Shown piece after piece: positions 50,939 through 60,024 of a DNA stretch of 64,000 nt. The notes below the pieces were generated by a model. The model was not told the origin of the DNA and did no database searches. It saw only the letters and a list, made by a program, of their open reading frames with translations. Location of the stretch: assembly GCF_040643635.1 (NCBI RefSeq), contig NZ_JBEYUS010000010.1, positions 62,001 through 126,000 on the forward strand. The letters run 5' to 3'. The translations under genes were made by a program, and so were the position numbers. How positions within the stretch are numbered: the first letter of the stretch is position 1; each line of letters starts with the position of its first letter. Origin of the DNA: Saccharopolyspora_C sp040643635 (GTDB taxonomy: Bacteria; Actinomycetota; Actinomycetes; Mycobacteriales; Pseudonocardiaceae).

Positions 50939-51918
50939 CCGGTGGCACCCCCGAACGCCGCGAGCAGGTTCGCCGCGACCAGCAGCACCACGTACAGCCG
51001 GTGCACCCGGAACCCGAGCCTGCGGGCGCGCATGATGTCACCGGCGCGGAACCCGAGCTGGTACTGCCGGGCGCGCAGCGCGTTGCCGGGCAGCAGCAGC
51101 ACCGCGAACCACCACGGCGCCACCCCGCTGACCGACGCGCCCAGGCACAGCAGGAACTCGCCCAGCGACAGCGCCCCGATGAACAGCGCGTTGCCGCGCG
51201 GCGAGGTCAGCGCCGCCACCGTCGGCCGGCCCACCGCCCGGTCGCCCGCGACGTCGTTGGTGTTGGAGTACACCCCGAACATGAGCGGCCCGAGGCCGAA
51301 CAGCACCGCCTGCACCAGCACGAACCCGGAGAACTCGCCGGTCGCCAGCCCGTACGGGGCGAGCACCAGCACGGTGCCCAGCGCGACGAGGAACGCCTCC
51401 TGGAAGCCGTGGTAGCTGAGCTTGAGCCCGTAGGAGTACTGCAGCGCGATCACGAAGGTCACCGCGATCACCACGATCGTCCACATCGGACGGTGCGGGG
51501 CGACGACGGCGGCCGCCAGCCACAGCAGCGCCCCGCACCCGGCGGCGGCCCAGCCGAAGCCCAGCGCCTCCCGCTCGGTCAGCGCGCCGGAGACCAGCGG
51601 TTTGCGCAGCTTCTTGCGCAGCGGATCGTTCGGCCCGTAGTTGGCGATGTCGCTGCCGTCGCGGAACCCCGTCACGTCGTCGAACGACACCAGCGCCACC
51701 AGGGTGCAGACCTCGCCGAGCAGGAACAGCAGCAGCATCGGCAGCGCCTCGGCGCCCGCGGCGAACCCGGCGGCGGGCAGCGCGGCCGCGCCGACCACGA
51801 ACACGCTGAGGTAGTAGTCGTAGACGTCGAGCTTGCCCAGGCGGGCGAAGGTGCGGGCCTTGCTCTCCGGCCTGCCTGCCCCGGTGCGTTCGGGGGCGGC
51901 GTGCAGGTCACTGGTCAT
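50935..51918 (-). CDS. UbiA-superfamily transferase
   Basis: A 327-residue integral membrane protein with about eight helices. The first Asp-rich loop is SFDDVTGFRDGSDIANYG, with DD replacing the usual ND, and the second is VYSNTNDVAGDRAVGRPT (NDxxxD); both are expected to hold Mg2+ and a prenyl diphosphate. It may prenylate or otherwise couple an acceptor made by the cluster. The acceptor is unknown and the lipid donor could be prenyl or polyprenyl. Start ATG 51918 lies inside the preceding gene by 11 bp. Confidence 0.85.
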   Translation of the reverse strand: MTSDLHAAPERTGAGRPESKARTFARLGKLDVYDYYLSVFVVGAAALPAAGFAAGAEALPMLLLFLLGEVCTLVALVSFDDVTGFRDGSDIANYGPNDPLRKKLRKPLVSGALTEREALGFGWAAAGCGALLWLAAAVVAPHRPMWTIVVIAVTFVIALQYSYGLKLSYHGFQEAFLVALGTVLVLAPYGLATGEFSGFVLVQAVLFGLGPLMFGVYSNTNDVAGDRAVGRPTVAALTSPRGNALFIGALSLGEFLLCLGASVSGVAPWWFAVLLLPGNALRARQYQLGFRAGDIMRARRLGFRVHRLYVVLLVAANLLAAFGGATG

Positions 51919-53092
51919 CGTGTCGTGCTGCTCCTGTTCCGGACTGGCTGGTGCCCGGCGCCTGCGCGCGCGGGCGGTGGCGGGCGAACTCGCAGACCGC
52001 GTCGGCGATCCGGGTCACGTCCCCGTCGGTGAGGTGCGGGTAGATCGGGAGGGCGATGATGCGGGCGCTGGCCCGCTCGGCGTTCGGCCAGTGCTCGTCC
52101 ACGGGTGCCCAGGGCCGGAACGCGGCCTGGTGCGGCAGCGCCAGCGGGTAGTACACGTGCGAGCCGATCCCGTGCTCGACGAGGTATTCCCGCAGCGCGT
52201 CGCGTTCCTCGGCGAGCAGGCAGTACACGTAGTGGCAGCGGCCCTCGCGGCCCGGTGGTGGCGGGTGCACGCCGTGCTCGGCGAGCGGGGCGAAGCGCTC
52301 CGTGTAGTGCTCGGCGATCTCGGCACGCCGCCGGAGCCGGGCGGGCAGGCCCGGGTACCGGTAGCGCTGGAACGCGGCCTGGATCTCGTCGAACCGGCTG
52401 TTGGTGCCGACGACGCGGTGCACGAACCGCTCCTGCTGGCCGTGGTTGCGCAGCATCCGGACCCGCTGCCCCAGCTCGGGGTCGCGGGTGACGACGGCGC
52501 CGCCTTCGCCGGGCATGCCGAAGGACTTGACCTGGACGAAGGAGTAGACGCCCGCGTCGCCCCACAACCCGGCGGGCGTACCGCGCAGCACCGCGCCCTG
52601 GGCGACCGCGGAATCCTCGACCAGCCGCAGGCCGTGCTCGGCGGCCAGCTCGGTGAACCGGGGCATGTCGGCCATGATCGAGAACATGTGCGCGGGCAGC
52701 AGCGCCTTGGTGCGGTGGGTGATGTGCCGCCGCGCCGACTCGGGGTCGAGCACCATGGTGCGCGGGTCGATGTCGGCGAACACCGGGACGGCGCCGACCT
52801 CCAGCACGGCACCGGCCAGCGGGGCGCACCCGAACGCGGGCACCACGACCTCGTCACCGGGGCCGACGTCCACGGCGCGCAGCACCAGCCCGAGCGCGGT
52901 GGTGCCGCTGCCGCAGGCGATGACGTCGGCGGCGCCGAGATCGTCGCGCAGCAGCTCCTCGAATTCCCGGGTTTGTTCACCGAGGATGAATTTCTGTCGA
53001 GGATCCCGACCGATCTCGCCGATGATATCGAGCATCACCTTGCGATCGTCTTCGAACAGATCGGGCGGGAAGAACGGAATCTCGGAACGCAT
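51908..53092 (-). CDS. DegT/DnrJ/EryC1-type aminotransferase
   Basis: A 394-residue PLP aminotransferase of the sugar/cyclitol group. VIACGSGTTALGLVLRAV binds phosphate, LVEDSAVAQGA gives the PLP-contacting Asp, and YSFVQVKSFGMPGEGGAV contains the Schiff-base lysine. These enzymes aminate keto-sugars or keto-cyclitols from glutamate or glutamine. Its ATG overlaps the stop of the first aminotransferase (TGATG). Confidence 0.9.
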   Translation of the reverse strand: MRSEIPFFPPDLFEDDRKVMLDIIGEIGRDPRQKFILGEQTREFEELLRDDLGAADVIACGSGTTALGLVLRAVDVGPGDEVVVPAFGCAPLAGAVLEVGAVPVFADIDPRTMVLDPESARRHITHRTKALLPAHMFSIMADMPRFTELAAEHGLRLVEDSAVAQGAVLRGTPAGLWGDAGVYSFVQVKSFGMPGEGGAVVTRDPELGQRVRMLRNHGQQERFVHRVVGTNSRFDEIQAAFQRYRYPGLPARLRRRAEIAEHYTERFAPLAEHGVHPPPPGREGRCHYVYCLLAEERDALREYLVEHGIGSHVYYPLALPHQAAFRPWAPVDEHWPNAERASARIIALPIYPHLTDGDVTRIADAVCEFARHRPRAQAPGTSQSGTGAARHDDQ

Positions 53093-54306
53093 CACGCGCG
53101 CCTCCCGGAATAGAAGGAGCGGATCGACGAGCACACCCGATCGAGTTGCCCGAGGGTGAGGTCCGGGTAGAGCGGAAGGGCCACCGCACGCCGCGCCGCC
53201 GCTTCCGCGTGGGGCAGCGGAACCTTCGCGGAATAATCCGCCGAAAAGCAGGGTTGCCGGTGCAGCGGAATGGGGTAGTAGGTTTCGGTGCCGATTTCCG
53301 CGCGGGCCAGCCACTCGACCAGCTCGTCGCGGCGCTCCACCTCGACCAGGTAGACGTACCAGGCGCTCGTCGAGCCGGGGCCGCGGTCGAGGACCTCCGG
53401 CAGCCGCACGATCCCCGGCACGTCCGCGAGCCGCTCCCGGTAGGCGGCGGCCAGCTCGGCGCGGCGCGCGATGTCCCGGTCCAGCTCCGGCAGCTTCGCC
53501 AGCAGCACCGCCGCCTGGATGTCGTCCATCTTGCTGTTCGTGCCCGGCCGGGCGGTCTCGGTGGAGATGCCGGGGAAGTGGTCCAGGGTGTGCCCGAACC
53601 GCCCGTGGTGGCGCAGCCCCGCGACCAGCTCCGCGGTCCGCGGATCGTCGGTCAGCACCGCCCCGGCGTCGCCGATCGCGCCGAGCGTCTTGCTCGGGAA
53701 GAACGAGAGCACGCCGCCCGCGCCGTGCAGCCCGGCGTGCACTCCGACCTGGCGCATCCCGATCGCCTCGGCGCTGTCCTCCAGCACCACCAGCCCGTGC
53801 CGCGCCGCGACCCGGGACACCGCGCTCATGTCCGCCATCTGCGAGAACAGGTGCGCGGGCAGCACGAACCGGGTGCGCGGGCCCGCGACCCGCTCCACCT
53901 CGGCCGGGTCCAGCGCATAGGTCACCGGGTCGATGTCGGCGAACACCGGGCGGCCCCCGGCCAGCACCACCGAACTCGCGGTCGCCACGAACGAGTAGGC
54001 GGGGACCACCACCTCGTCCCCGGGCCGCAGCCCCACCGCCCGCAGCAGCAGGACCAGCGCGTCCGTCCCGCTGTTCACGCCGATCGCGTACCGCGCGCCG
54101 GTGTACTCGCAGAGCCGCCGTTCCAGCTCGGCGACCTGCTTGCCGTGGGAGAACTTGCCGTTGTCGAAGACCGCTTCGACGCGGTCGCTGATGGCCGGCC
54201 AGAGCCGGTCGAACGTGCGGGCCTGCGAGAAGAACGGAACGGGCGCGGACGAATCCGGCGGGCTCGATAATTCCCGCGTCCCGGTGTCATGCACACCGCG
54301 GGACAC
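53092..54306 (-). CDS. DegT/DnrJ/EryC1-type aminotransferase (first gene of operon)
   Basis: A 404-residue PLP aminotransferase. IGVNSGTDALVLLLRAVGL, VVLEDSAEAIGMRQ and LSFFPSKTLGAIGDAGAV (lysine in SFFPSK) are the conserved segments. The GTG at 54306 is preceded by AGGAG at 9 nt. It starts the nine-gene minus-strand operon. Two aminotransferases in a row, with two Gfo/Idh dehydrogenases in the divergent operon, suggest a diaminated sugar or cyclitol building block. Confidence 0.88.
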   Translation of the reverse strand: MSRGVHDTGTRELSSPPDSSAPVPFFSQARTFDRLWPAISDRVEAVFDNGKFSHGKQVAELERRLCEYTGARYAIGVNSGTDALVLLLRAVGLRPGDEVVVPAYSFVATASSVVLAGGRPVFADIDPVTYALDPAEVERVAGPRTRFVLPAHLFSQMADMSAVSRVAARHGLVVLEDSAEAIGMRQVGVHAGLHGAGGVLSFFPSKTLGAIGDAGAVLTDDPRTAELVAGLRHHGRFGHTLDHFPGISTETARPGTNSKMDDIQAAVLLAKLPELDRDIARRAELAAAYRERLADVPGIVRLPEVLDRGPGSTSAWYVYLVEVERRDELVEWLARAEIGTETYYPIPLHRQPCFSADYSAKVPLPHAEAAARRAVALPLYPDLTLGQLDRVCSSIRSFYSGRRA

Positions 54307-54722
54307 GACGGTCAACTCCTGGGAAATGGGGAGGGATCTTCGGCTAGGCAAAGTAGCGGAACGCCGCGCGGATCCGAAAGGCCACCGGAACGTGAAGCGC
54401 GTTTTTCATCCTTTCCGGTGATCACCTGCGGGTGGCGCGCGGACCCGGTTCCTGGGCTGTTCGGGGAAATCGTTAGTCTTGCCCTCCGGCGGCCCCGCGC
54501 GGTCGCCGACCTGCATTCCGCCACGCATCCCGAATGGTCGCCCGATCCGTCCCGTGTGGACGGTTCGGGAAAAGGCGTGAACTCCGGAACCGGTGCGGAA
54601 GCGGGAACGAATTCGCGGAGAACGGCGAAACCCGGCCGGGATCCCCCGGTCCGAACCCCGGCATGCGGCGGACTCCGGAATCCCGGAAACAACCTCGAAC
54701 CCCTCTGGAGCAACGGAGCACG
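54307..54722. other. Divergent promoter region of the biosynthetic cluster
   Basis: 416 bp between the two operons. A/T-richer than surroundings around 54330-54420 and 54560-54630. I see no gene and no strong palindrome; promoters for both operons must lie here. No pathway-specific regulator is encoded next to it. Confidence 0.6.
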
Positions 54723-55793
54723 ATGCTGCACTCACTCGTGGTCGGGCTCGGGCGCGCAGGCGCCGGGCTGCACCTCCGCGTCCTGGCGCAGGCCAGGAGA
54801 CTCGACCGCGACCTGTTCCACCCCGGCGCGATCGTCGCCTGCGACCCGGCGCCCGCGGCCCGCCGCGTCCCGCCCGGGGTCACCGCCGCCGAATCGGTCC
54901 GAGCCGCCGCCGAACTGGTCCCGCCCGGACGCACCGTGGTGCACCTGTGCACCCCGCCCACCGAGCGCACCGCCCTGCTGCGCGAGCTCGCCGAACTCGG
55001 CTTCCGCCGCATCATCGTGGAGAAACCCGTCGCGCCCGACCTCGCCGCGCTCGCCGAGGTCGAACGGTTGCGGGCCGCGCACGGGCTGCGGCTCGCGGTC
55101 GTCGCGCACTGGCTCGACGCCGAACTCACCCGCAGGCTCGACGACCTGGTGCGGCACCGGCCGCTGGGACCGCTGCGGGAGATCTCCTTCCGGCAGCACA
55201 AGCCCCGGTTCACCCACTCCACCGCCACCGGCGGGCACCCGACCGCGTTCGACGTGGAGGTCCCGCACTCGCTCGGCGTCGCGCTGCGGCTGGCCGGGCC
55301 CGCCGACCTCGTCGACGCCGACTGCACCGACATGCGCTGCGGCGAGGTGCTGATCCCCGGCATGGGCGGCGCGCGGCTCGCGCTGCGGCACGCGGGCGGC
55401 GTCCGCACCAGCATCGAATCCGACCTGACCACGCCGGTGCGGGAACGCAGCGTGGAGCTCTCGTTCGAACGCGGCCGAGCCGTCGGGCACTACCCGCTCA
55501 GCGACCAGGACCACCACGCGCAGCTGACCGTGCACGGCGCCGACGTACAGCGGGCCGACGAGCAGCAGGCCGACGAGCAGCGGTCCGTGTTCCCCGACGA
55601 CGCGCTCACCGAGTTCACGCTGCGCACCTACCGCCGGTTCAAGGCCATCGGACCGGAAACCGAATCCGCCGCCACCGGGCACTTCGCGATCCACCGCGAC
55701 GTGGTCCGCCTGCTGTGGGCGGCGAAGCAGCACTGCCGGGACCGGACCGGTCCCGCACGACAGCGGAGGAGGACCGCAGACCATGCAGGATGA
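54723..55793 (+). CDS. Gfo/Idh/MocA family oxidoreductase
   Basis: A 356-residue dehydrogenase-like protein. LVVGLGRAGAGLHLRVL is the Rossmann start (GLGRAG), VVHLCTPPTERT and RIIVEKPVAP the cofactor and catalytic lysine segments, and FDVEVPHSLGVAL part of the substrate domain. First gene of the six-gene plus-strand operon; GGAGC lies just upstream of the ATG. Probably oxidises a sugar, sugar acid or cyclitol for amination. Confidence 0.85.
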   Translation: MLHSLVVGLGRAGAGLHLRVLAQARRLDRDLFHPGAIVACDPAPAARRVPPGVTAAESVRAAAELVPPGRTVVHLCTPPTERTALLRELAELGFRRIIVEKPVAPDLAALAEVERLRAAHGLRLAVVAHWLDAELTRRLDDLVRHRPLGPLREISFRQHKPRFTHSTATGGHPTAFDVEVPHSLGVALRLAGPADLVDADCTDMRCGEVLIPGMGGARLALRHAGGVRTSIESDLTTPVRERSVELSFERGRAVGHYPLSDQDHHAQLTVHGADVQRADEQQADEQRSVFPDDALTEFTLRTYRRFKAIGPETESAATGHFAIHRDVVRLLWAAKQHCRDRTGPARQRRRTADHAG

Positions 55794-56658
55794 CCCGCGC
55801 CCCCGGCTCGCCGGCCTCGGCGACGAAGCCGCCGCGGACCTGACCGGGCAGCTCGCCGCCGTCCGCAGGCTCGGCTGGCGCTCGATCGAACTGCGCACCG
55901 TCGGCGGCGTCCCGCTCGCCGACCTCGACGGAGCCGACCTGCGCCGCACCGTGCGGCAGGTCCGCGCCGCCGAGCTCGACGTGGTGTGCCTCGCCTCCCG
56001 GATCGGGAACTGGGCCCGGCCCATCACCGCCCCGTTCGACGACGACCTGCGCGAACTCGACGTGCTCGCCGAGCAGTGCCGCGACCTCGGCAGCCGGTAC
56101 GTGCGCATCATGTCCTACCCGAACGACGGCCTGCCCGAACCCGAGTGGGGCGCCCGCGCGCGCGATCGCGTCGCGAAGCTCGCCGAACGCGCCGCCGAGC
56201 ACGGTGTCGCGCTGCTGCACGAGAACTGCGCCGGCTGGGCCGCCACCGACGCCGACCGGACGCTGCGGCTGCTCGCCGAAGTCCCGTCGCTGCGGCTGCT
56301 GTTCGACACCGGCAACGGCGTCGAACACGGCTACAGCGCCCCGGAACTGCTGCGCCCGCTCATCGGCCACGTCGCGCACGTGCACGTCAAGGACGCCACC
56401 GGCTCACCCGGCGCCGTGATGTACGTGCCACCGGGGGAGGGCACCGCGCGGGTCGCCGACTGCCTGCGGCTGCTGCTGAACTCCGGTTACGAGGGGGCCT
56501 ACTCCCTCGAACCGCACCTGGTCGCCCGTCCGCACCACGGGGTCCGCGCGGACGAGACCGCCGCCGACCGGTTCGTCGACGCGGGCCGCGCCCTCGAACG
56601 GCTGCTGGGGCGGCTCAGCGCGCCCTACACCGCGGTCACCGCGCCCGGCCGGACCTGA
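55783..56658 (+). CDS. TIM-barrel sugar isomerase/epimerase
   Basis: A 291-residue AP-endonuclease-family barrel. VALLHENCAGWAAT, RLLFDTGNGVEHG, HVAHVHVKDATG and AYSLEPHL contain the expected Glu/Asp/His metal ligands. Similar proteins isomerise or epimerise keto-sugars and inosose. Overlaps its neighbours by 11 bp and by TGATG. Confidence 0.87.
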   Translation: MQDDPRPRLAGLGDEAAADLTGQLAAVRRLGWRSIELRTVGGVPLADLDGADLRRTVRQVRAAELDVVCLASRIGNWARPITAPFDDDLRELDVLAEQCRDLGSRYVRIMSYPNDGLPEPEWGARARDRVAKLAERAAEHGVALLHENCAGWAATDADRTLRLLAEVPSLRLLFDTGNGVEHGYSAPELLRPLIGHVAHVHVKDATGSPGAVMYVPPGEGTARVADCLRLLLNSGYEGAYSLEPHLVARPHHGVRADETAADRFVDAGRALERLLGRLSAPYTAVTAPGRT

Positions 56659-57950
56659 TGGGCACCGCACCGCTCGAACCCGGTGACCTGGACCTGCTGG
56701 TGGACCTGCTGCGGCTGCCCACCGTGAACCCGCTCGAAGGCGCCACCCCGCCCTCCCGGATGTGGCGGGCGCAGCGGGCCTACGCCGCGGCGGCCGAGCG
56801 GATCGGGTTCCGCACCGCGCACCACGCGGCCCCCGACCCCGCGGTGCTGGACCGCGAGGACGTGCCGCGCACCGTGCGCGACGCGGCCCGCGACCCGGAC
56901 TTCCTCGCCGACCAGCCCAGCCTCGTGCTGCGGCTCGGACCGGAACTGCCGCCGGAACGCACCGTCATGTTCAACGTGCACCTGGACACCGTCGGCGGGC
57001 TGGAACCCGTCACCCGCACCGCGGAGCGGATCACCGGGCGCGGCGCCATCGACGCCAAGGGACCCGCCGTGGCGCTGCTGGCCGGAATCCGCGCCGCCCG
57101 CGTCACCAACCCCGAACTGGGGCAGGACGTCGGGGTGCTCGTGCAGGTCGTCGCCGGGGAAGAAGGCGGCGCGATGGGCACCTACGGCACCCGGCCGCTG
57201 GTCGAAGCAGGGCACGTCGGCGCGCTCAACGTGTTCTGCGAACCGACCGGGCTGCGCTACCTGCCCCGGTCCACCGCCTCGGCGACCGCGCACATCCGGG
57301 TCGACGGGCACGGCGCCATCGACGACGAGCCCGCCGCCGGGCACAACGCGACCGTGCTGCTCGGTTTCCTCGCCCAGCACCTCGCCCGCCACCTCGACCC
57401 GCAGGACCGGCCGGGGCGCTGCTGCATCGCGGGCCTGCGCACCGGAGACCGGCACAACCGGGTCTACGGCAGCGGCGGACTGCTGCTCAACCTGTCCTAC
57501 GCCACCGCCGCCGAAGGCGCCGCCGCCGAACGCGCGCTGGAGGAGGCGGTGCGCAGCGGCGTCCGCGAGTTCACCGACACCTTCGCGCACACCAGGGAAT
57601 TCGCCCGCACCGCCGCGCAGGCCGCGGGCATCACCCGCGTCGACTGGCTCAAGCGCGGCCTGCCCTGCCTGCCCGACCAGCAGGACGTGGCCGAACTGTT
57701 CGCCGCCGCGGGCATCCCGCGCTGGCCCGACGAGCTGCCCGCGTTCACCTGCGACGCCATCTGGATGCACGGCATCCCCGACACCCGCACCGCCGTCCTC
57801 GGCCCCGGATCGCTGGAGGCGAACCACGCGCACGCCGACGGCGAACACGCCGACGTCGCCGAACTCCGCGACTTCGCCCTCGCCGTCGCGGCGGTGCTCA
57901 CCGAGTTCACCAAGCGGCACCACGGCGGTGCCGGGAAGGAGATCACCTGA
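56658..57950 (+). CDS. M20-family metallopeptidase / deacylase
   Basis: A 430-residue M20 (ArgE/DapE) enzyme. The zinc ligands are seen in FNVHLDTVGG, GRGAIDAKGP and the VVAGEEGGAMG Glu-Glu pair, with NVFCEPTGL and LEANHAHADGEH further on. Such enzymes remove N-acyl groups or form/cleave small amides, implying an N-protected intermediate in this pathway. Start ATG overlaps the previous stop (TGATG), as does its own stop with the next start. Confidence 0.87.
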   Translation: MGTAPLEPGDLDLLVDLLRLPTVNPLEGATPPSRMWRAQRAYAAAAERIGFRTAHHAAPDPAVLDREDVPRTVRDAARDPDFLADQPSLVLRLGPELPPERTVMFNVHLDTVGGLEPVTRTAERITGRGAIDAKGPAVALLAGIRAARVTNPELGQDVGVLVQVVAGEEGGAMGTYGTRPLVEAGHVGALNVFCEPTGLRYLPRSTASATAHIRVDGHGAIDDEPAAGHNATVLLGFLAQHLARHLDPQDRPGRCCIAGLRTGDRHNRVYGSGGLLLNLSYATAAEGAAAERALEEAVRSGVREFTDTFAHTREFARTAAQAAGITRVDWLKRGLPCLPDQQDVAELFAAAGIPRWPDELPAFTCDAIWMHGIPDTRTAVLGPGSLEANHAHADGEHADVAELRDFALAVAAVLTEFTKRHHGGAGKEIT

Positions 57951-59074
57951 TGACGCTGCTGCCGGAGATCGCACACTCCGGGGAACGAACGACGGTGTCC
58001 TACGCGCGGCTGCACGCGTTCACCGCGCGGCTGTTCGCCGAGCACGGGATACCCGATCACCGGGCGCGCCTCGCCGCGGAGGCGCTGTGCCACGGAGATC
58101 TGTGCGGATTCGACTCGCACGGCCTGTTCAACCTCACCCGGCTCTACCTGCCGCAGCTGCGCTCCGGGCGGGTGGACCCCACCGCGGAGCCGACCACGCG
58201 GCTCGACCTCGGCGCCTGCGCCGTGCTCGACGCGCACCGCGCGCTCGGCCTGTGGGCCGCCGCCGAAGCCGTCGACGACGCGGCCGACCGCGCCCAGGTG
58301 CACGGCGTCGGCCTGGTGTCGGTGCGCGGTGGCACGCACTTCGGCTGCGCGGGGTTCCACGCCGCCCGCGCCGCCGAACGCGGCCTGATCGGCATCGTCG
58401 CCAGCAACTGCGGCTCGCAGCGGATCGCCCGGCCACCGCTGGGCGCGCTCGCGATGCTCGGCACCAACCCGATCGCCGTCGCCGCCCCCGCCCTCGACGG
58501 CCACCCGTTCGTGCTGGACATGAGCACCACCGCGGTGCCCACCGGCAAGGTCCGGATCGCGGCCGCCGACGGCGAGCGCATCCCGCCCGGCTGGCTCGAC
58601 GACGACACCGGGCACCCCGTCACCGACCCGGCCGAGTTCGACCGCGGCGGCGCGCACCTGCGCTGGCTCGGCGGCGACCCGGCGACCGGCGCGCACAAGG
58701 GCTTCGGGCTCGGACTCGTCGTCGAAGTGCTCTCCGCGCTGCTGCCCGGCGCCGGCGTCGGCCCCGCCCCGGCCGCGCTGGACGGCGACGGCGGGCCGCA
58801 CGGGCGCGACGACGACATCGGCTACTTCGTGCTGGCCATCGCACCCGACCTGCTGCGCCCCGGCGGTGCGTTCACCGCGGACGCGCGGAGCCTGTTCGGC
58901 ACCCTGCTGGACTGCCCGCCCGCGGCCGAGGACCCGGTGCGCTATCCCGGCTGGCACGAGGCGGAACGCGCCGCGCGGCGCCGCCGGGACGGGGTGCCGC
59001 TGCGCACTCCGGTGCACCGCGACCTCGTCGAGCTCGGCTTCGACGAGTCCGAAGTGGACGGAGGTGTGCGGTGA
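57950..59074 (+). CDS. Ldh-family (malate/lactate-type) oxidoreductase
   Basis: A 374-residue NAD(P)H-dependent enzyme of the LDH2/MDG family, which acts on 2-hydroxy acids or cyclic imino acids. FDSHGLFNLTRLYLPQL, GGTHFGCAGFHAARA, LGTNPIAVAAPALDG and GAHKGFGLGLVVEVLS are the family segments. Related members reduce delta1-piperideine- or pyrroline-2-carboxylate. It may reduce a keto or imino acid formed from the cluster amines. Confidence 0.88.
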   Translation: MTLLPEIAHSGERTTVSYARLHAFTARLFAEHGIPDHRARLAAEALCHGDLCGFDSHGLFNLTRLYLPQLRSGRVDPTAEPTTRLDLGACAVLDAHRALGLWAAAEAVDDAADRAQVHGVGLVSVRGGTHFGCAGFHAARAAERGLIGIVASNCGSQRIARPPLGALAMLGTNPIAVAAPALDGHPFVLDMSTTAVPTGKVRIAAADGERIPPGWLDDDTGHPVTDPAEFDRGGAHLRWLGGDPATGAHKGFGLGLVVEVLSALLPGAGVGPAPAALDGDGGPHGRDDDIGYFVLAIAPDLLRPGGAFTADARSLFGTLLDCPPAAEDPVRYPGWHEAERAARRRRDGVPLRTPVHRDLVELGFDESEVDGGVR

Positions 59075-60024
59075 GCGCAGCGCCGCGCCGCGCCGCCGTG
59101 ATCGGGCTCGGCGCCATCTCCCGGTACTACCTGGCCGCGCTGGACGCGCTGCCCGGCTGGGAACTCGCCGCCGTCTGCGACGTGGACGACTCCGCGCTGG
59201 CCGCGCACCGCGACCGGCTACCGGTCTTCCGGGACCACGGCGACCTGCTCGCCGAGACCGCCCCGGACGCGGTGATCGTGGTCGTGCCCAACGACGTGCA
59301 CGCGGACATCAGCCGCGACGCGCTGCGGGCCGGAATTCCGGTGTGCGTGGAGAAACCGCTCGCCATCGACCTCGCCGACGCCCGGGCGCTCACCGCGCTC
59401 GCCTCGGTCACCGCGCCGCTGTTCACCGCGTTCCACCGCCGCTACAACGACAACGTGCTGCGGCTGCGCGAGGAACTCCGCGGCCACGGCCCCATCGAGG
59501 CGATGACCGTGCGCTACCTCGAACGCATCGAAGAGCACATCGGCGGCGACACCTGGTACCTCGACCCGGACCGCTGCGGCGGCGGGTGCGTCGCCGACAA
59601 CGGACCGAACGCCTTCGACCTGGTGCGGCTGTTCCTCGGCGACGTCGAACCGGCCGCGGTCACCGTGCACCGCGACGACGTGGGACTCGACCGGCAGGCC
59701 GTCGTCGACCTGCGCTCCGCCACCGGGGTTCCCGCCGTCGTCGAACTCGACTGGTCGCACCCCGGGGAGACCAAGGACGTCGAGATCCGCTGCGCCGACG
59801 GCAGCGCGCACCGCGCCGACATGCTGCACGGCCATCACGGGTTCAAGACCTCCCTGTGGCACGAGTACGAAGGCATCCTCGCCGACTTCGGCGCCGTGCT
59901 CGACGCCGGCAACACCGCCGCCGACCGGCGTCCCGACGGCGGGTTGCCCGCGCTGGAACTGGTCGACGCGGTCTACCGCACCGAATTCCTGGACGCCGCG
60001 TCCAACGAGGAGGGCTCCGGATGA
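59071..60024 (+). CDS. Gfo/Idh/MocA family oxidoreductase
   Basis: A 317-residue second dehydrogenase of this operon. VIGLGAISRYYLAALDAL gives the Rossmann loop, VVVPNDVHADISRDAL and VCVEKPLAID the catalytic lysine motif, DTWYLDPDRCGGGCVADNG the substrate-domain start. GTG 59071 overlaps the previous stop (GTGA). Probably pairs with one of the two DegT aminotransferases. Confidence 0.87.
   Translation: MSAAPRRAAVIGLGAISRYYLAALDALPGWELAAVCDVDDSALAAHRDRLPVFRDHGDLLAETAPDAVIVVVPNDVHADISRDALRAGIPVCVEKPLAIDLADARALTALASVTAPLFTAFHRRYNDNVLRLREELRGHGPIEAMTVRYLERIEEHIGGDTWYLDPDRCGGGCVADNGPNAFDLVRLFLGDVEPAAVTVHRDDVGLDRQAVVDLRSATGVPAVVELDWSHPGETKDVEIRCADGSAHRADMLHGHHGFKTSLWHEYEGILADFGAVLDAGNTAADRRPDGGLPALELVDAVYRTEFLDAASNEEGSG

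Noticed and set aside
50935..51918. UbiA-type gene as menaquinone MenA
   Set aside because: It sits within a secondary-metabolism-type operon, its first Asp motif is altered, and no other menaquinone gene is near.
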